64,000 bases of DNA from Iris pallida (Eukaryota > Streptophyta > Magnoliopsida > Asparagales > Iridaceae): NCBI GenBank assembly GCA_029216955.1, contig JANAVB010005597.1:45927480-45991479 (forward strand), read 5' to 3'. The notes under the pieces are model-generated. The model was not told where the DNA came from. It made no database searches and worked only from the letters and a program-made list of their open reading frames with translations. The position numbers and the translations under genes were made by a program. This document shows positions 9,974 through 20,537 of the stretch, piece after piece; the stretch's first letter is position 1; each line of letters starts with the position of its first letter.

Positions 9974-11040
9974 ATGCTTTCTCAAAAAGAAATGACTTCT
10001 TACAAGGTCCCACTATCCAGCAAAAATCCATCATCTACAAGTTCAATTGCGCCACTTCAACCTGATGCTATTCTTTTGCATGCCACACCTTCGGAAGTTG
10101 GTAAGTCTCAACAAAGAACCAATAGTTTTCACACATGAGCGTTTTTTTTTTTGCGCCATTTTTACTAAGACAGTTTTGACGATAAGCGCTGTCTTATAGA
10201 AATGAATCACATGCTGAAGATGTGCGCTTGAAATTCTGAGAAAAGGCGCGCACTGCGGTCTAGTGCCTGACTCCGATCAGATGCGCACATTGTTGATATG
10301 CGCCTGTTGGTCGGCGCACTCTGTTGATATGCGCCTGTTGATCGACGCACTCTGTTGATATGCGCCTGTTGATCGGCGCACACTGTTGATTATGCGCCTG
10401 TTGATCGGCGCACACTGTTGATATGCGCATGTTGATCGGCGCGCACTGTTGATATGCGCTTATTGATCGGCGCGCACTGTTGATATGCGCCTGTTGATCG
10501 GCGCGCAGTATTGATATGCGCCTGTTGATCAACGCACAATTTTGATAAATTTTACTAACTTTTCTTTCTTTGTTAATATTTGCAGAAGTTTGGTTGGAAA
10601 GCTTCTTCAAAACTGGCATCGGCGACCTGGAGGCTATGAAGAGCATTCTTCTGACACCCACATCAGACAGCTCATATGATTCTGACACTCAAATCAGACA
10701 GCTCAGGACTCTCTGTGTTCAAAAAGGGTCTTCCTTAGATGGTAGGAAGAGCCTTTATACATGAGAGTTGGATGGTGGAGAGACAGAATTAGGAATCGTA
10801 TCACAAGGTTGATCTCATTCCTATTTTCTATGACGGGTCGTCTTTTCTCCACCAGTTGTATTGACAGCAGCTTATCTTTGAGTTGTTGTACTCTGTGGTT
10901 CTCCTCGTGCCTTTCTGAGAGAGAAGACCAGAGTTGATTCCATTGTCTTGCTCGCTGCTTCAGGACGAGATGACAAGGAACTGGCATCAACAAGAAGATC
11001 CAAAGATGTAATAGACCTTCATTTGTCATACTTAGAATGA
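9974..11040 (+). CDS. Antisense unit B: putative three-exon gene (146 aa) in the 3' spacer
   Basis: Proposed exons are 9974-10100, 10586-10741 and 10883-11040. Exon 1 ends GAAGTTG before a canonical donor GTAAGT (10101). Exon 2 follows TTAATATTTGCAG and holds EVWLESFFKTGIGDLEAM. The second donor is GTAGGA (10742) and the second acceptor TTATCTTTGAG. Exon lengths 127+156+158 sum to exactly 147 codons with no internal stop. The stop TGA (11038-11040) is followed by AATAAA 55 bp later. The C-terminal part reads VDSIVLLAASGRDDKELAS. No domain is recognised. If exon 2 is not spliced again, it ends at a stop near 10764 (101 aa). Exon 1/2 splicing is better supported than exon 2/3. The antisense direction would let an intron survive the element's RNA stage. 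Confidence 0.4.
10281..10550. repeat. 31-bp tandem array within the putative intron 1 of unit B
   Basis: About eight copies of a 31-bp unit alternating TGTTGATATGCGCC and TGTTGATCGGCGCAC. Each unit consists of two related half-repeats. The array lies wholly between the proposed donor at 10101 and acceptor at 10585. The minus-strand ORF across it is a repeat artefact. Confidence 0.85.
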
Positions 11041-11446
11041 AAATCTAGGATGTAGTAGATTTCCATTAATATGTATCTATATTTTTAAAGAAGGAATAAA
11101 AGAATGATTTTCTCTTCTTTATGATTTGATTTTGATGTGATGGAAAATAAAATCCAGGAGAAATGTGGATGTGACAAGTTGCTGATATAAATAATCAGAA
11201 TTCATAGGTATGGAGCACGTGAATTCATAAAAATAAGAGAATCAATGCCAAATGAATGATAAGTCAAAGAAAGTGAATGAATGAACAGTTGTCTCGATTT
11301 TCTATGAAAAGATTCTGAATGAATGAACAGTTGTCTCGATTCTCGAGGAAGAGAATAAATGAATGAACAGTTATAAATGAATGAACCGTTGGACTTCTTT
11401 CGGAAAGTCGCATCAGTTCTCGAAACCGACTATCTAGTCGTTCTAT
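11041..11446. other. Spacer between antisense units B and C
   Basis: Holds the AATAAA at 11095-11100 and several short repeats of GAATGAATGAACAGTTGTC between about 11270 and 11390. No ORF is supported. It may serve as the promoter-proximal region of unit C. Confidence 0.4.
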
Positions 11447-11456
11447 CTATAAATAG
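11447..11456 (+). promoter_or_regulatory. TATA box of antisense unit C
   Basis: CTATAAATAG, a near-consensus plant TATA box, lies about 48-57 bp upstream of the ATG at 11504 and points against the retrotransposon genes. It closely resembles the element's own LTR TATA element (CTCTATAAATAGAG), so the promoter could be LTR-like in origin. Confidence 0.55.
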
Positions 11457-11503
11457 AGCAAAACTTTCGTAGATATCGTCAATTTCTTTTCTTTCTGTAC
11501 AAA

Positions 11504-11797
11504 ATGTCTTCCAAAGATTTGCTCACTCTGAAGATCGAAGAAAAGACCGAGACGCCTCCTGCCGAGCCTCCGAAGCCTCCTCAGAAAGAAAGGGGTGAAG
11601 GCTCAACTGCTCCTACACCAGGACAGGACTTAATTGCTAAGCTAGTGGAGCCTGGGAAGACGGCCGAAGAAGAGGCATTGAGGATGGCCGTTGTGAGTTT
11701 CTGGTACGTTCAGACAACGAGATGTTTGAACTGTTGGCAAACTATGTATTTAATCATGAAGGATCGGGGCCTCCTCCCTGTCCTTAATATTATGTAA
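11504..11797 (+). CDS. Antisense unit C: 97-aa Pro/Glu/Lys-rich protein
   Basis: Opens MSSKDLLTLKIEEKTETPP and continues through a Pro/Lys/Glu-rich stretch (PPAEPPKPPQKERG) to LIAKLVEPGKTAEEEALRMA. The context TACAAAATGTCT around the ATG is good for plants. The AATAAA at 11815-11820 lies about 20 bp after the stop. A GTGAGT following the codons for RMAV (near 11692) could be a splice donor, so the last 30 residues are less certain. No known domain. Its low-complexity charged N-terminus is reminiscent of unit A but not clearly homologous. It ends only about 70 bp from the convergent 3' end of pol (11868). Confidence 0.5.
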   Translation: MSSKDLLTLKIEEKTETPPAEPPKPPQKERGEGSTAPTPGQDLIAKLVEPGKTAEEEALRMAVVSFWYVQTTRCLNCWQTMYLIMKDRGLLPVLNIM

Positions 11798-11867
11798 TCC
11801 CATTCTGCTTTTGAAATAAAATGAACTTTATTTACATTATTTCTCTGAAATGAAGTACACTCTGTTT

Positions 11868-14800
11868 TTATACATAATATTTCTTGAGAAATTTTCCATT
11901 GATAGGCGTCATAGCAACTCTGCCATCCATATCTGTTAATTGATAGGCTCCATTTGAGAAAGCCTTATTTACCACATAGGGACCTTTCCATTTCACCTCG
12001 AACTTGCCTTTGCTCATATGAGTCATAGTCATAGGACGTCTGACTGTAAGAAGTAGCTCGCCTTCCTGAAATGTTCGTATTCTGACTTTGCGATTAAAAG
12101 CTTTTGAGATCCGAGCTTGATAAAGTTCGATGTGCTGTTGAGCCAGCAGCCTTTTCTCGTCGAGCGCCTCCAATTCTTGAAGTCGAAGACGATCATTATT
12201 CTCAGTAGTAAGTTCATTAGCAATGATGATTCTCAATGAAGAAATTTGAATTTCCAGTGATAAGACAGCTTCACATCTATATACTAGCGAAAAAGGTGTG
12301 TAACCTGTGGGATTACGGACTGTAGTGCGATAAGCCCATAGACATTCTCCAAGCTTCTCACTCCAATTACGTTTGTTAATAGAAACAAACTTTTTAAGGA
12401 GTTTGATAATAGTCTTGTTGAATGCTTCGGCTAACCCGTTAGCTGCAGGATTATAGGCCGTAGAAGCGATATTATTGATTCTGTTGTCATCACAGAACCT
12501 GGTAAATTTTTGACTGACGAACTGTGGTCCATTATCATGGATAATTCGATGAGGTACACCAAATCTGTATATCACATGATGTTTGATGAAATTGATGACA
12601 CTACTAGTTTTCACTTCAGCCCATTTAGAGAAATAATCGGTTATAGCCAGATGAACCGATGTCCTTTAGATGAAGGAGGATTGATAGGACCGATTATATC
12701 CATGCCCCAAGCTTCAAAGGGCCATGAGGCAGCGGTCGGATGAAGAAACTCCGACGGTTGGTGAATAAAATCTGCATGAATCTGACATGCTCGACATTTC
12801 CTTGCATAATCAATGGCATTTGATACCATAGAGGGCCAGTAATAGCCCATACGCCGAATACGATCCTGAAGTTTAGGACCAGATTGATGTGCTCTGCAAA
12901 CGCCATCATGAGCTTCGCGTAATATCTGTTTTGCTTCATCACCAGCAAGACATCTCAAAAGTAATCCATCAAAGGTTCTTCGATAGAGAGTCTTAGTTGT
13001 GTGATTATAATAGAATCTAAGTGATCGGCGACGAATACTTGTATCTTCCTTAGGATCTTCTGGCAATATGTCATGTACTGCAAAATCAATGAAATGTGCT
13101 CTCCAATCTTCGCTAATGACATTGACTTCAGTTGAATGGCTGAATTCAATGTTATGGTTGTTTTCAACACAAAATAGTTCTCTATTAGAGATAACAACCA
13201 TTTGTTGTCTTTTGATTGGAACTGCCAATACCGCAGCTAGGTTAGCTAAGGCATCAGCTTCTGTATTGCATGTACGACGTACATGTTCGATGAAGAACCC
13301 TTTGAACGAAGAAGCTATTCTGGTTGCTGCTTCATGGTATGGTACCAAATCTTGATGTCGAACTTCATATATGCCTCTAACCTGATTAACAATCAGCTTA
13401 GAATCACCATATACTTCGAGATATTCAATATCCAGTTGTTTGGCTAATTGAAGTCCAATAAGTAAAGCATTGTATTCTGCTACATTGTTGGAGCATGAAT
13501 CATCTAAAGAATAAGCTCTCTGAATGGCCAATCCATCTGGTGAAACGAGAACAATTCCTACTCCAGCAACCAAGGTGCCTCCAGGTCCAATTCTAGATAC
13601 TCCGTCAAAGAATAAACGCCAAGTAGGAAATTCTTCTGAGATCATATTTGATTCCAATGTTTCGTCTGGAATCTCGTCATAGAGTTTAGATGTTTCAGGG
13701 ACAGGATGAGCTGCTAAGAAGTTAGCAAGTGCTTGTCCTTTTACAGACTTTTGGGGAACATACACCATACCATATTGTGCTAATATTATGGCCCATGTAG
13801 CAAGCCTGGAATTGAGTGTACTTGGCTTCTTTATTAAGACCCGAAGAGGATTGACTCGGGATATAACATGAATAGTTTGGCCTATGATGTAATGTCTTGT
13901 CTTCTGAACGACAAACATTAAGGCTAAACATTCCTTCTCCACCGGACTATAACGATGTTCAGCTCCAATCATCGTTCGGCTAAGGTAGTAGATGGCTTGT
14001 TCATGACCTTCTTTGTTCTTCTGAGCTAGCAACGCTCCCAATGAATGGTCCATTGCCCGGACATACATTAAGAAAGGTATTCCTGAGATCGGTGGTATAA
14101 GAACCGGTGGACTCATTAAATACTGTTTTATGTCATCAAATGCTCGTTGACATTCTTCCGTCCAAACGAAAGATACACCTTTTTTCATTAACTGAGTAAA
14201 TGGTCTGCAACGTCCAGATAAATTCGAAATGAACCGCCTGATGTACGCAAGTCGACCTTGGAATCCTCGTAGCTCTTTTAGGTTGCGTGGAGAACGCATC
14301 TCTTGAATGGCTTTGATTTTTTTAGGATCAATGTGTATACCCTTAGAGGTAATGACGAAGCCAAAAAATTTACCACTAGAGACACCCAAGAAAGACTTGG
14401 TGGGGTTCATTTTGAGTTGATGCTGGCGTATTAGATTGAAAATAGTTCTTAAATCTTGAACGTGATCTTCTTTTAGACGACTTTTGACAGCAATATCGTC
14501 AACATAGCATTCGACAGTCTTTCACAAATGATCTCGAAAGATAGTACTCATAGCCCGTTGGTAGGTTGCACCTGCGTTCTTAAGACCAAATGACATGACT
14601 GTATAACAGTATACTCCACGAGGAGTACGGAATGAAGTGTGTTTTTCATCTTCAGGATTCATCCGAATTTGATTATATCTAGAAAACCCATCCATGAAAG
14701 AGATTCGTTCGAATCCACATGTATTGTCGATCATGACATCAGTAATTGGGAGAGGGAATTCGTCTTTAGGGCAAGCATCATTGAGATCCCGAAAGTCTAT

Positions 14801-16632
14801 GCAAACCCGAACCTTTTCGGTCTTCTTCAAAACTGGTACAACATTGGCTACCCAATCAGGATGCTGTTCTTCTCTGATAAAACCACAAGTTATAAACTTT
14901 TGACTTCATCATCAATTGCATCCGTCATTTTAAGCTTGAATCCCCGTTGTTGTTGTTTGACCGGCTTGGCATTTGGCAAGATATTAAGTTTATGAGTTGC
15001 GACTTGAGGATCTAATCCTGACATATCTTCATAACTCCAGGCGAAGACATCAATATATTCACGAATAAGGTGAATTAATTCTTGTTTATCATCTTCAGAG
15101 AGATTTTCGCTAATGAAGATTGGTCGTGATACGCCCTCCTCTCCAATATCGATTTGGACTAGTTGATCCTCGGTAGGTGGTTCTCGTTGTTCAAAACGAA
15201 GTTCCCACTGATTATCCATTCTTTGTGCCCAAGGGTCCACTTCAGGAGCTTCTTCAATGTCATCTTCATCATCTTCCGAGAATTCGGCAGACACCATGTT
15301 AGAAGATACTGTTATCCGATGAACATGACCAATACTGGTATCAGAATCCCATGAGATGGAATCAGAAGAGTTAGATCGTTCTTCTTCGTCAGATTCGAAA
15401 GGTTTTGGAGTCAGAAGTGGTGAAGTGTAACCTAATCCCTGATTCGTTTTACTGTGGTATTGTTGTGATTTTCCTTTTGGAACAGAAATATGAATAGGAG
15501 TTCGCCTTCCTTTACCGCTGTTGAGGCATGTTATGAAATCATAGCCCATTTTACGGATGATTGCTTTGGCTTGTGAACTATAGCGGCGTAATTGTAGTCT
15601 TCCTGTATCATCTCTATTATCATTATAGAGCATGATTTTTTGTCCCTCTCTTTTATTGAAGAATATAGGCCTTTCATCTTTCTTTCGAGACGGTACTAAG
15701 AAGTACGACTCTTGTATTGAATCCAATAATACCACATTTTGCAGAGATGATACGACTCCTATTGTAAGTGGTTTAAAACTATCTATCATATCCAAATAAC
15801 ATTGGGTATAGTAAGAGACATCAGTATACTGCAAAGGAGATGCTTTATTGATTTTTACACCATTTACAATAGGACCTTTAGCCTTAACATGCTTAGTCAG
15901 ATTGATGACAAGAGGAGGAGAAGAAGAACGAGAAGGAGGAGGGGGCTTCTTACGACGAAGGTCGATTACAAGCGGCTCAGAAGAGGTGAGCTCCTTTTGT
16001 TCCTGACTATCACCAGGAAGCTGCTTCTCGTGGGAAGGAAGATAAATAGTCAGTGGTTTGGAAGACTGAGGACAGGAAAGACGCCCTTTGACAGGGATCA
16101 CCAGAGTATCATTTGGCACGCCTTTCTGTTCCTCATCCGTGTCCATTGCCAGTACCACCTTCATGAATTCCTCTTTATACATGCGAGAGTCGTTGCAGTA
16201 CGCTTCAACTCCTTTGAAAGGATTCAGGTTTGCAACCTCTTTTTGGACTTCTCCATTACCATCCACATATTTGAAACATTGGTGGAGAGTAGAAGGTACA
16301 ATATTGTGTTCATGGAGGAATGGTCTTCCTAACAAAGCATTGTATGAGCCATGATTGTCAATTACATAGAAAGTCACCTTTGTACGAAGATTGCCAATTT
16401 GAAGTTTCAGACGTATTTTTCCCAAAGGTTCACTTCTTCCTTGATTGAACCCCAAGATGGTAGTGATAGTTGTAGAAAGGTTATGCACTGAGATCTTCAA
16501 AGCATCGAGCAAAGACTTCGGCATGATACTAAGAGCAGACCCTGGGTCAATCAGAATACGATCAACTTTCATGGTATCCATATACCCCGTGAAATAGAGA
16601 GGACGATCATGACGATTGTCTTCTAACAACAT
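11868..16632 (-). pseudogene. pol: pol of the Tat/Ogre-like element: protease, RT, RNase H, aRNH, integrase (broken)
   Basis: On the minus strand the aspartic protease comes first, with the motif ILIDPGSALSIMP near residue 25. RT follows, with CIDFRDLNDACPKDEF, SFGLKNAGATYQ and the catalytic YVDD near 14490. Next is RNase H (MDHSLGALLAQ), then an archaeal-type RNase H with its acidic residues in LFFDGVS, NNVAEYNAL, VYGDSKLIV and NTEADALA. Integrase carries an H-H-C-C zinc site ending CRACQIH and DDE residues in WGMDIIGP, IHDNGPQF and GLAEAFNK. Defects: a one-base deletion near 14890, an in-frame TGA at 14522-14524, and a one-base loss near 12640. Residues around every catalytic site survive, so the loss is recent. 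No chromodomain is visible. Confidence 0.92.
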
Positions 16633-16638
16633 GTCATC

Positions 16639-18579
16639 TTATGTAAAAGTAATATTGGACATTAACTCAAATACATTATGGCAATGTGCACAGCTGACTG
16701 GCTCCTTTTCAGGCTTTTTGAGAAGAGTAAGACAAGCATCAGCCTGCATCAAAGCTTCACTTAACGTCTCTCGAGTTTCTTTTGAGAGACATAAGAGTTC
16801 AAAGATTGACAATCTTGCTGGAGTATTGGCTAATTGAGCCAATATGTCAAAATTATATGGCTTTTCAAGTCCAAGAGATGAAAACTTCTTCAATGCTTTG
16901 TCAAAACGGACAGGTTGTTTTTCCTTGTCTGCTGATATCGGTTTAGGGGGAGTTGGTTCCACTACCGGCAAGGATGTAGATGGTATATTCTCAGCAGGAG
17001 AAGATGATGTAGGAGAAGCATTAGGAGATAAGGCAGAATTCTCTTGAGTTTCGGGATATTCCCGAAGATAGGATTTCCCAGATCTAGTGCCAATTAGAAT
17101 TTCTTCTTCTACTACTGGTTCAAAGGATACCATGTTGCAGCTCTTGGATTTAGTTTTGGAGTGCTTCTTTTGCTTGGAAGAGGAAGGTGCTCCGAAATCT
17201 GCCACCAGATTTGGATGAATCCACATAATCTTCCCTCTGTCAGTTGATAGTGGAATAAGACCCTCATTTTGGGGAGGTGGGAGATTCACAATCTCGAGAG
17301 TAGTCCTTGGAATGGGGACAACACCATCTTGCACAAGTTGTGGTGGAAAGTCACCAAACTGTACAGAGACAACATTAGCAGTCACCGTCTTCTCATCCTG
17401 CTGAAGAGTAATTGCTCCAGAATTGACCATCTCCTGGATTTTGCCTTTGAGCACGTAGCATGCTCTGGTTGGATGCCCTATAAATCTGTGATAAACACAA
17501 TATTTAGGGTGATCAGTTTTACCTACTTCTTTTGGCCGTTTTGCCTCTGGCAATTGAAGCTTATTGCTTTTGATCAAGCAATCGAAGATGCTCAAAGTAT
17601 CATCTTCATCAAAATAATACTCTTCTTTTGGACGAGGTATTTTCTGTGGTGGTGCTGATAGAGTGGATGCTGTCTGAGCAACATTAACAGCCAATGACTC
17701 ATTGCCCTTGAGATTAATGGCCAATGTTTCTTTACCCTTGCGGTTATTCTGGCGATTATTACCCCCGGGTGTAGAATGTTCATCTTGGTTAGGATGAGTC
17801 ATTTGAACTCCTAACTGTTTGAACTTTTCGGCACTAACCTCTGCCGCCTTGTCATTCACAATGAAAGAAGGCCAATCCTGGAATTGTGTAGATCTTGTCC
17901 ACATGCTGATAATAGAAAACAAGTTTGATTTGCAGGTGTCTATTGTTACAACAGATGGAGTTCCTAAAGGCATTTTAAGTGCCTCTCGGCAGAATCTTTC
18001 AATGAAACTCTCTGTAGATTCATTGTGTCTTTGTTTGATCTTAATGAGGGCAGACATCATCATGTCGTTGACTCCCTCGTAGAATCGTTCTAAGAACATC
18101 TGCTTGAAACCAGCAAAAGAAGTTATACAGCCATCTGGCAAACTACGATACCAGTCGTATGCTGTGCCGGCTAAACAACCGACGAACACTCTGGTAAGGA
18201 GAGCATCATTTGGCTGTAATTGGTCAGACATCACTTCAAAGTGATTGATGTACTGGCTTAGAGAAGTGCTGTCATCAAACAGCATAATGGTTGGAAGCTT
18301 GTATTTAGGAGGGAATGGAACCTCCTTCCATTCTGTAGGATACGGTTGCTTTATGCCAAGTCTTTGTAGGCCATCCTTCTGCTTGAAGGCCTCAAACTGA
18401 GTGCGTAAGAGTTTCACAGCCTCATTAGCATCTCCTGATGTTTGGGAATTGGTGGGCTGGTTAGAATTGTTGGGAGGAGGAACAGCGTGGTAATTACCAC
18501 CCCCAGTACCAGACTGACTGGGATCAGCTTGAATTGGTACAGAAGCAACCTGGGGAGGCGGTACCCCCCAGACTGACAT
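16639..18579 (-). CDS. gag: gag of the Tat/Ogre-like element (646 aa)
   Basis: Encodes the structural capsid/nucleocapsid protein. The retrotransposon gag domain lies around residues 100-260, with FVGCLAGTAYDWYRSLPDG and FKQMFLERFYEGV. It is followed by a basic linker and a single zinc-knuckle-like motif, CVYHRFIGHPTRAC, typical of Tat gags. The C-terminal third is Pro/Ser-rich. The ORF is uninterrupted. It ends with TAA at 16639-16641 and pol continues in the same frame seven bases beyond, so gag and pol are separated by only that stop. This could be decay or a read-through arrangement. Confidence 0.9.
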   Translation of the reverse strand: MSVWGVPPPQVASVPIQADPSQSGTGGGNYHAVPPPNNSNQPTNSQTSGDANEAVKLLRTQFEAFKQKDGLQRLGIKQPYPTEWKEVPFPPKYKLPTIMLFDDSTSLSQYINHFEVMSDQLQPNDALLTRVFVGCLAGTAYDWYRSLPDGCITSFAGFKQMFLERFYEGVNDMMMSALIKIKQRHNESTESFIERFCREALKMPLGTPSVVTIDTCKSNLFSIISMWTRSTQFQDWPSFIVNDKAAEVSAEKFKQLGVQMTHPNQDEHSTPGGNNRQNNRKGKETLAINLKGNESLAVNVAQTASTLSAPPQKIPRPKEEYYFDEDDTLSIFDCLIKSNKLQLPEAKRPKEVGKTDHPKYCVYHRFIGHPTRACYVLKGKIQEMVNSGAITLQQDEKTVTANVVSVQFGDFPPQLVQDGVVPIPRTTLEIVNLPPPQNEGLIPLSTDRGKIMWIHPNLVADFGAPSSSKQKKHSKTKSKSCNMVSFEPVVEEEILIGTRSGKSYLREYPETQENSALSPNASPTSSSPAENIPSTSLPVVEPTPPKPISADKEKQPVRFDKALKKFSSLGLEKPYNFDILAQLANTPARLSIFELLCLSKETRETLSEALMQADACLTLLKKPEKEPVSCAHCHNVFELMSNITFT

Positions 18580-18721
18580 TGACAGGTACAGAAGAAGCTA
18601 TAAGCTCTGGATTTGTAGCAGGGTTTATAACCGGTGGTACTGTATGTTGAGCCACGATTATAGTATGCATACTTGCAACCATTTCAGCCATGGACTTCAG
18701 CTTGTCTTCTAGTACAACAAT

Positions 18722-20449
18722 TCATTGTTCTTGACTAGCTGGACTAGAAGTGTCTTGATCTTCTGTAATGGCATATGCCGTCACTTCTCTTACTGCTATT
18801 GACGAGATAGTTTGTTCAGAACTTTCACTATCTGCATCAAACTCAGATAAAGAGTCCTCTCCTAGATGAGTGATGGGGAGATCTTCTTGATTAAAGACAC
18901 CTTGGTTCAAATTTCGATTTCTTGATCTGGTGTATTGAAAGACTCCTACACTGGATGCATGAATACGATCTAAGTATTGCTGACTAGGATTACGGGATGT
19001 ATTACGTCTTGGACGTTTCCCACCCCCAGTGCCTTGAGAAGTCATGTTGATAGAAGCATATAACAGCTCGTCTTCATCTTCTATTATAGGTTCAGGAGTT
19101 GAAACGTAGTTCAAACGATCGAAGACAGATCGTTTAGCTGATTGGCAACAACACTTGATGACCACTTCATGAAGGCAGTGGCGATCTAAAGAGTGATTTA
19201 GAGGTGAAGGAGACATCCCTGCGATCTTTCGTCTTTGTGTAAGACGTTTTCGGAGATCAGTTACCACTACAGGACGAGAAGAAGTCGGAGGAACATATTC
19301 CTTAATGATGTTAGGAACATGCCTCCTATTCTTCAGATGTTTAGTTCCCTGAGTGTACAAAGAGGTACTTAACTCATTAGCATAAGTGGTTGGGTCTTTC
19401 TTTTCAAACTTTGATTTCTGGTACAGATTGACCTTTGGCATAGGATTCTTACGTTTCACCAAAGTTGATACTGATTGACGCCTATTGAGATAATCGCGTA
19501 AATCAGAAAATTCTGCTCCAGGTGTTTCTGTTTGTGATACTATCAATTTTTCTTGTTTAGATCTTGAAATTTGCAAGGTTGGAAGATCTTGACCAGACCC
19601 CATAGGGGTAGGCAAGATGCTTCTTTGATCAGTATTCTTTCCCATGGCAGAGATCTGAAGACCTCTGTTTAAAGGAATAGAATCTGATATATCTTCCTCT
19701 GAGTCATAGACTAGGGAAGTTTGAGAAAAGACCAAAGGGTACTTTCCTTTATTTTGTGGAGGGTTAGCTAAGAAGTGTTTCCCTCTGTTTTGTTGTGGGA
19801 CCATCTTAGGCACAGGTTGCACCAGCTGAGGAAATGTCAAAGGATCCTTCCCTTTGTTCTGTCTAGTTTTGGCACTAGAACATTGTTTCTCCAAGTTCAG
19901 AACTCGAGAATTGGAAGAGGGAATAGCCAAAAGACTAGTTCTCTTGGGTTGCGCCAGAGCAGCATGGTGAGCAACCTGCGCCTGGACAACTGAGTGCTTA
20001 GGTTGCGCCATAGCCATATGAGCTACTGGTTGCGTCCTAGACACAGGTTGCGCCTTGGCAACAAGATGTGCTGATTGTGCCTTGGCAGCAGCATGATTAG
20101 ACCGTGCCTTGGCAGCAGGAAGAGTGGACTGCGCGCGGGCAGCAAGAATAGTAGACTGTGCATGAGCAGCAGGAAGATTGGACTGCACCTTGGCAGCAAA
20201 GAGGGTAGGTTGTGCACGGTCAACAGAAGCAGGCTGCGCCTGAGCCACAGGGACAGATTGCGCCTGGACAACCGAGGCAGGTTGCGTCTGGGCAACAGCA
20301 ACCATAGAAGACTTAGGAGTCCACACAGTTTTGTTCTTGGTGATAGCCACAGTGCGCTTGTTGCTCTTTTTGTTGATCATATCTTCATAGGCTGTCTGGT
20401 TGACTTGAACAACCAGAGTCTTCTGCGTCTTGCCGATCGGCAGCGTCAC
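18722..20449 (-). CDS. ORF1 upstream of gag (575 aa, A-Q-P repeat protein)
   Basis: An intact ORF in a different frame from gag, starting about 55 nt from the 5' LTR. An extra ORF between PBS and gag is a known trait of Ogre-type elements; its function is unknown. Residues about 50-170 are a degenerate repeat of Ala-Gln-Pro/Ser (AQPASV, AQSTLPAAKA and so on), followed by Asn/Lys-rich and PQNRGK-like repeats, then a basic C-terminal half with DLRKRLTQRRK and CKRPRR-like runs. No domain is recognised. The A-Q-P repeats are encoded by GGCGCAACC, the same word that recurs in this element's LTR. Confidence 0.75.
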   Translation of the reverse strand: MTLPIGKTQKTLVVQVNQTAYEDMINKKSNKRTVAITKNKTVWTPKSSMVAVAQTQPASVVQAQSVPVAQAQPASVDRAQPTLFAAKVQSNLPAAHAQSTILAARAQSTLPAAKARSNHAAAKAQSAHLVAKAQPVSRTQPVAHMAMAQPKHSVVQAQVAHHAALAQPKRTSLLAIPSSNSRVLNLEKQCSSAKTRQNKGKDPLTFPQLVQPVPKMVPQQNRGKHFLANPPQNKGKYPLVFSQTSLVYDSEEDISDSIPLNRGLQISAMGKNTDQRSILPTPMGSGQDLPTLQISRSKQEKLIVSQTETPGAEFSDLRDYLNRRQSVSTLVKRKNPMPKVNLYQKSKFEKKDPTTYANELSTSLYTQGTKHLKNRRHVPNIIKEYVPPTSSRPVVVTDLRKRLTQRRKIAGMSPSPLNHSLDRHCLHEVVIKCCCQSAKRSVFDRLNYVSTPEPIIEDEDELLYASINMTSQGTGGGKRPRRNTSRNPSQQYLDRIHASSVGVFQYTRSRNRNLNQGVFNQEDLPITHLGEDSLSEFDADSESSEQTISSIAVREVTAYAITEDQDTSSPASQEQ

Positions 20450-20484
20450 ATTGAGTTGTCACCTTCTCATCGGAGGAGAAAGTC

Positions 20485-20503
20485 GTCCCCAGCAGAGTTG
20501 CCA
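20485..20503 (-). promoter_or_regulatory. Primer-binding site of the Tat/Ogre-like element
   Basis: Three bases after the 5' LTR the minus strand reads TGGCAACTCTGCTGGGGAC. This begins with the TGG complementary to a tRNA CCA end. It resembles the tRNA-Arg-type PBS described for Ogre elements. The exact tRNA was not verified. Confidence 0.65.
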
Positions 20504-20537
20504 TTTTGTTTGCAAAAATAAAAAGTTGTTCTATTAC

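Noticed and set aside
12510..16837. Plus-strand ORFs opposite pol and gag of the Tat/Ogre-like element
   Set aside because: They are shadows of the minus-strand polyprotein, which has clear catalytic motifs.
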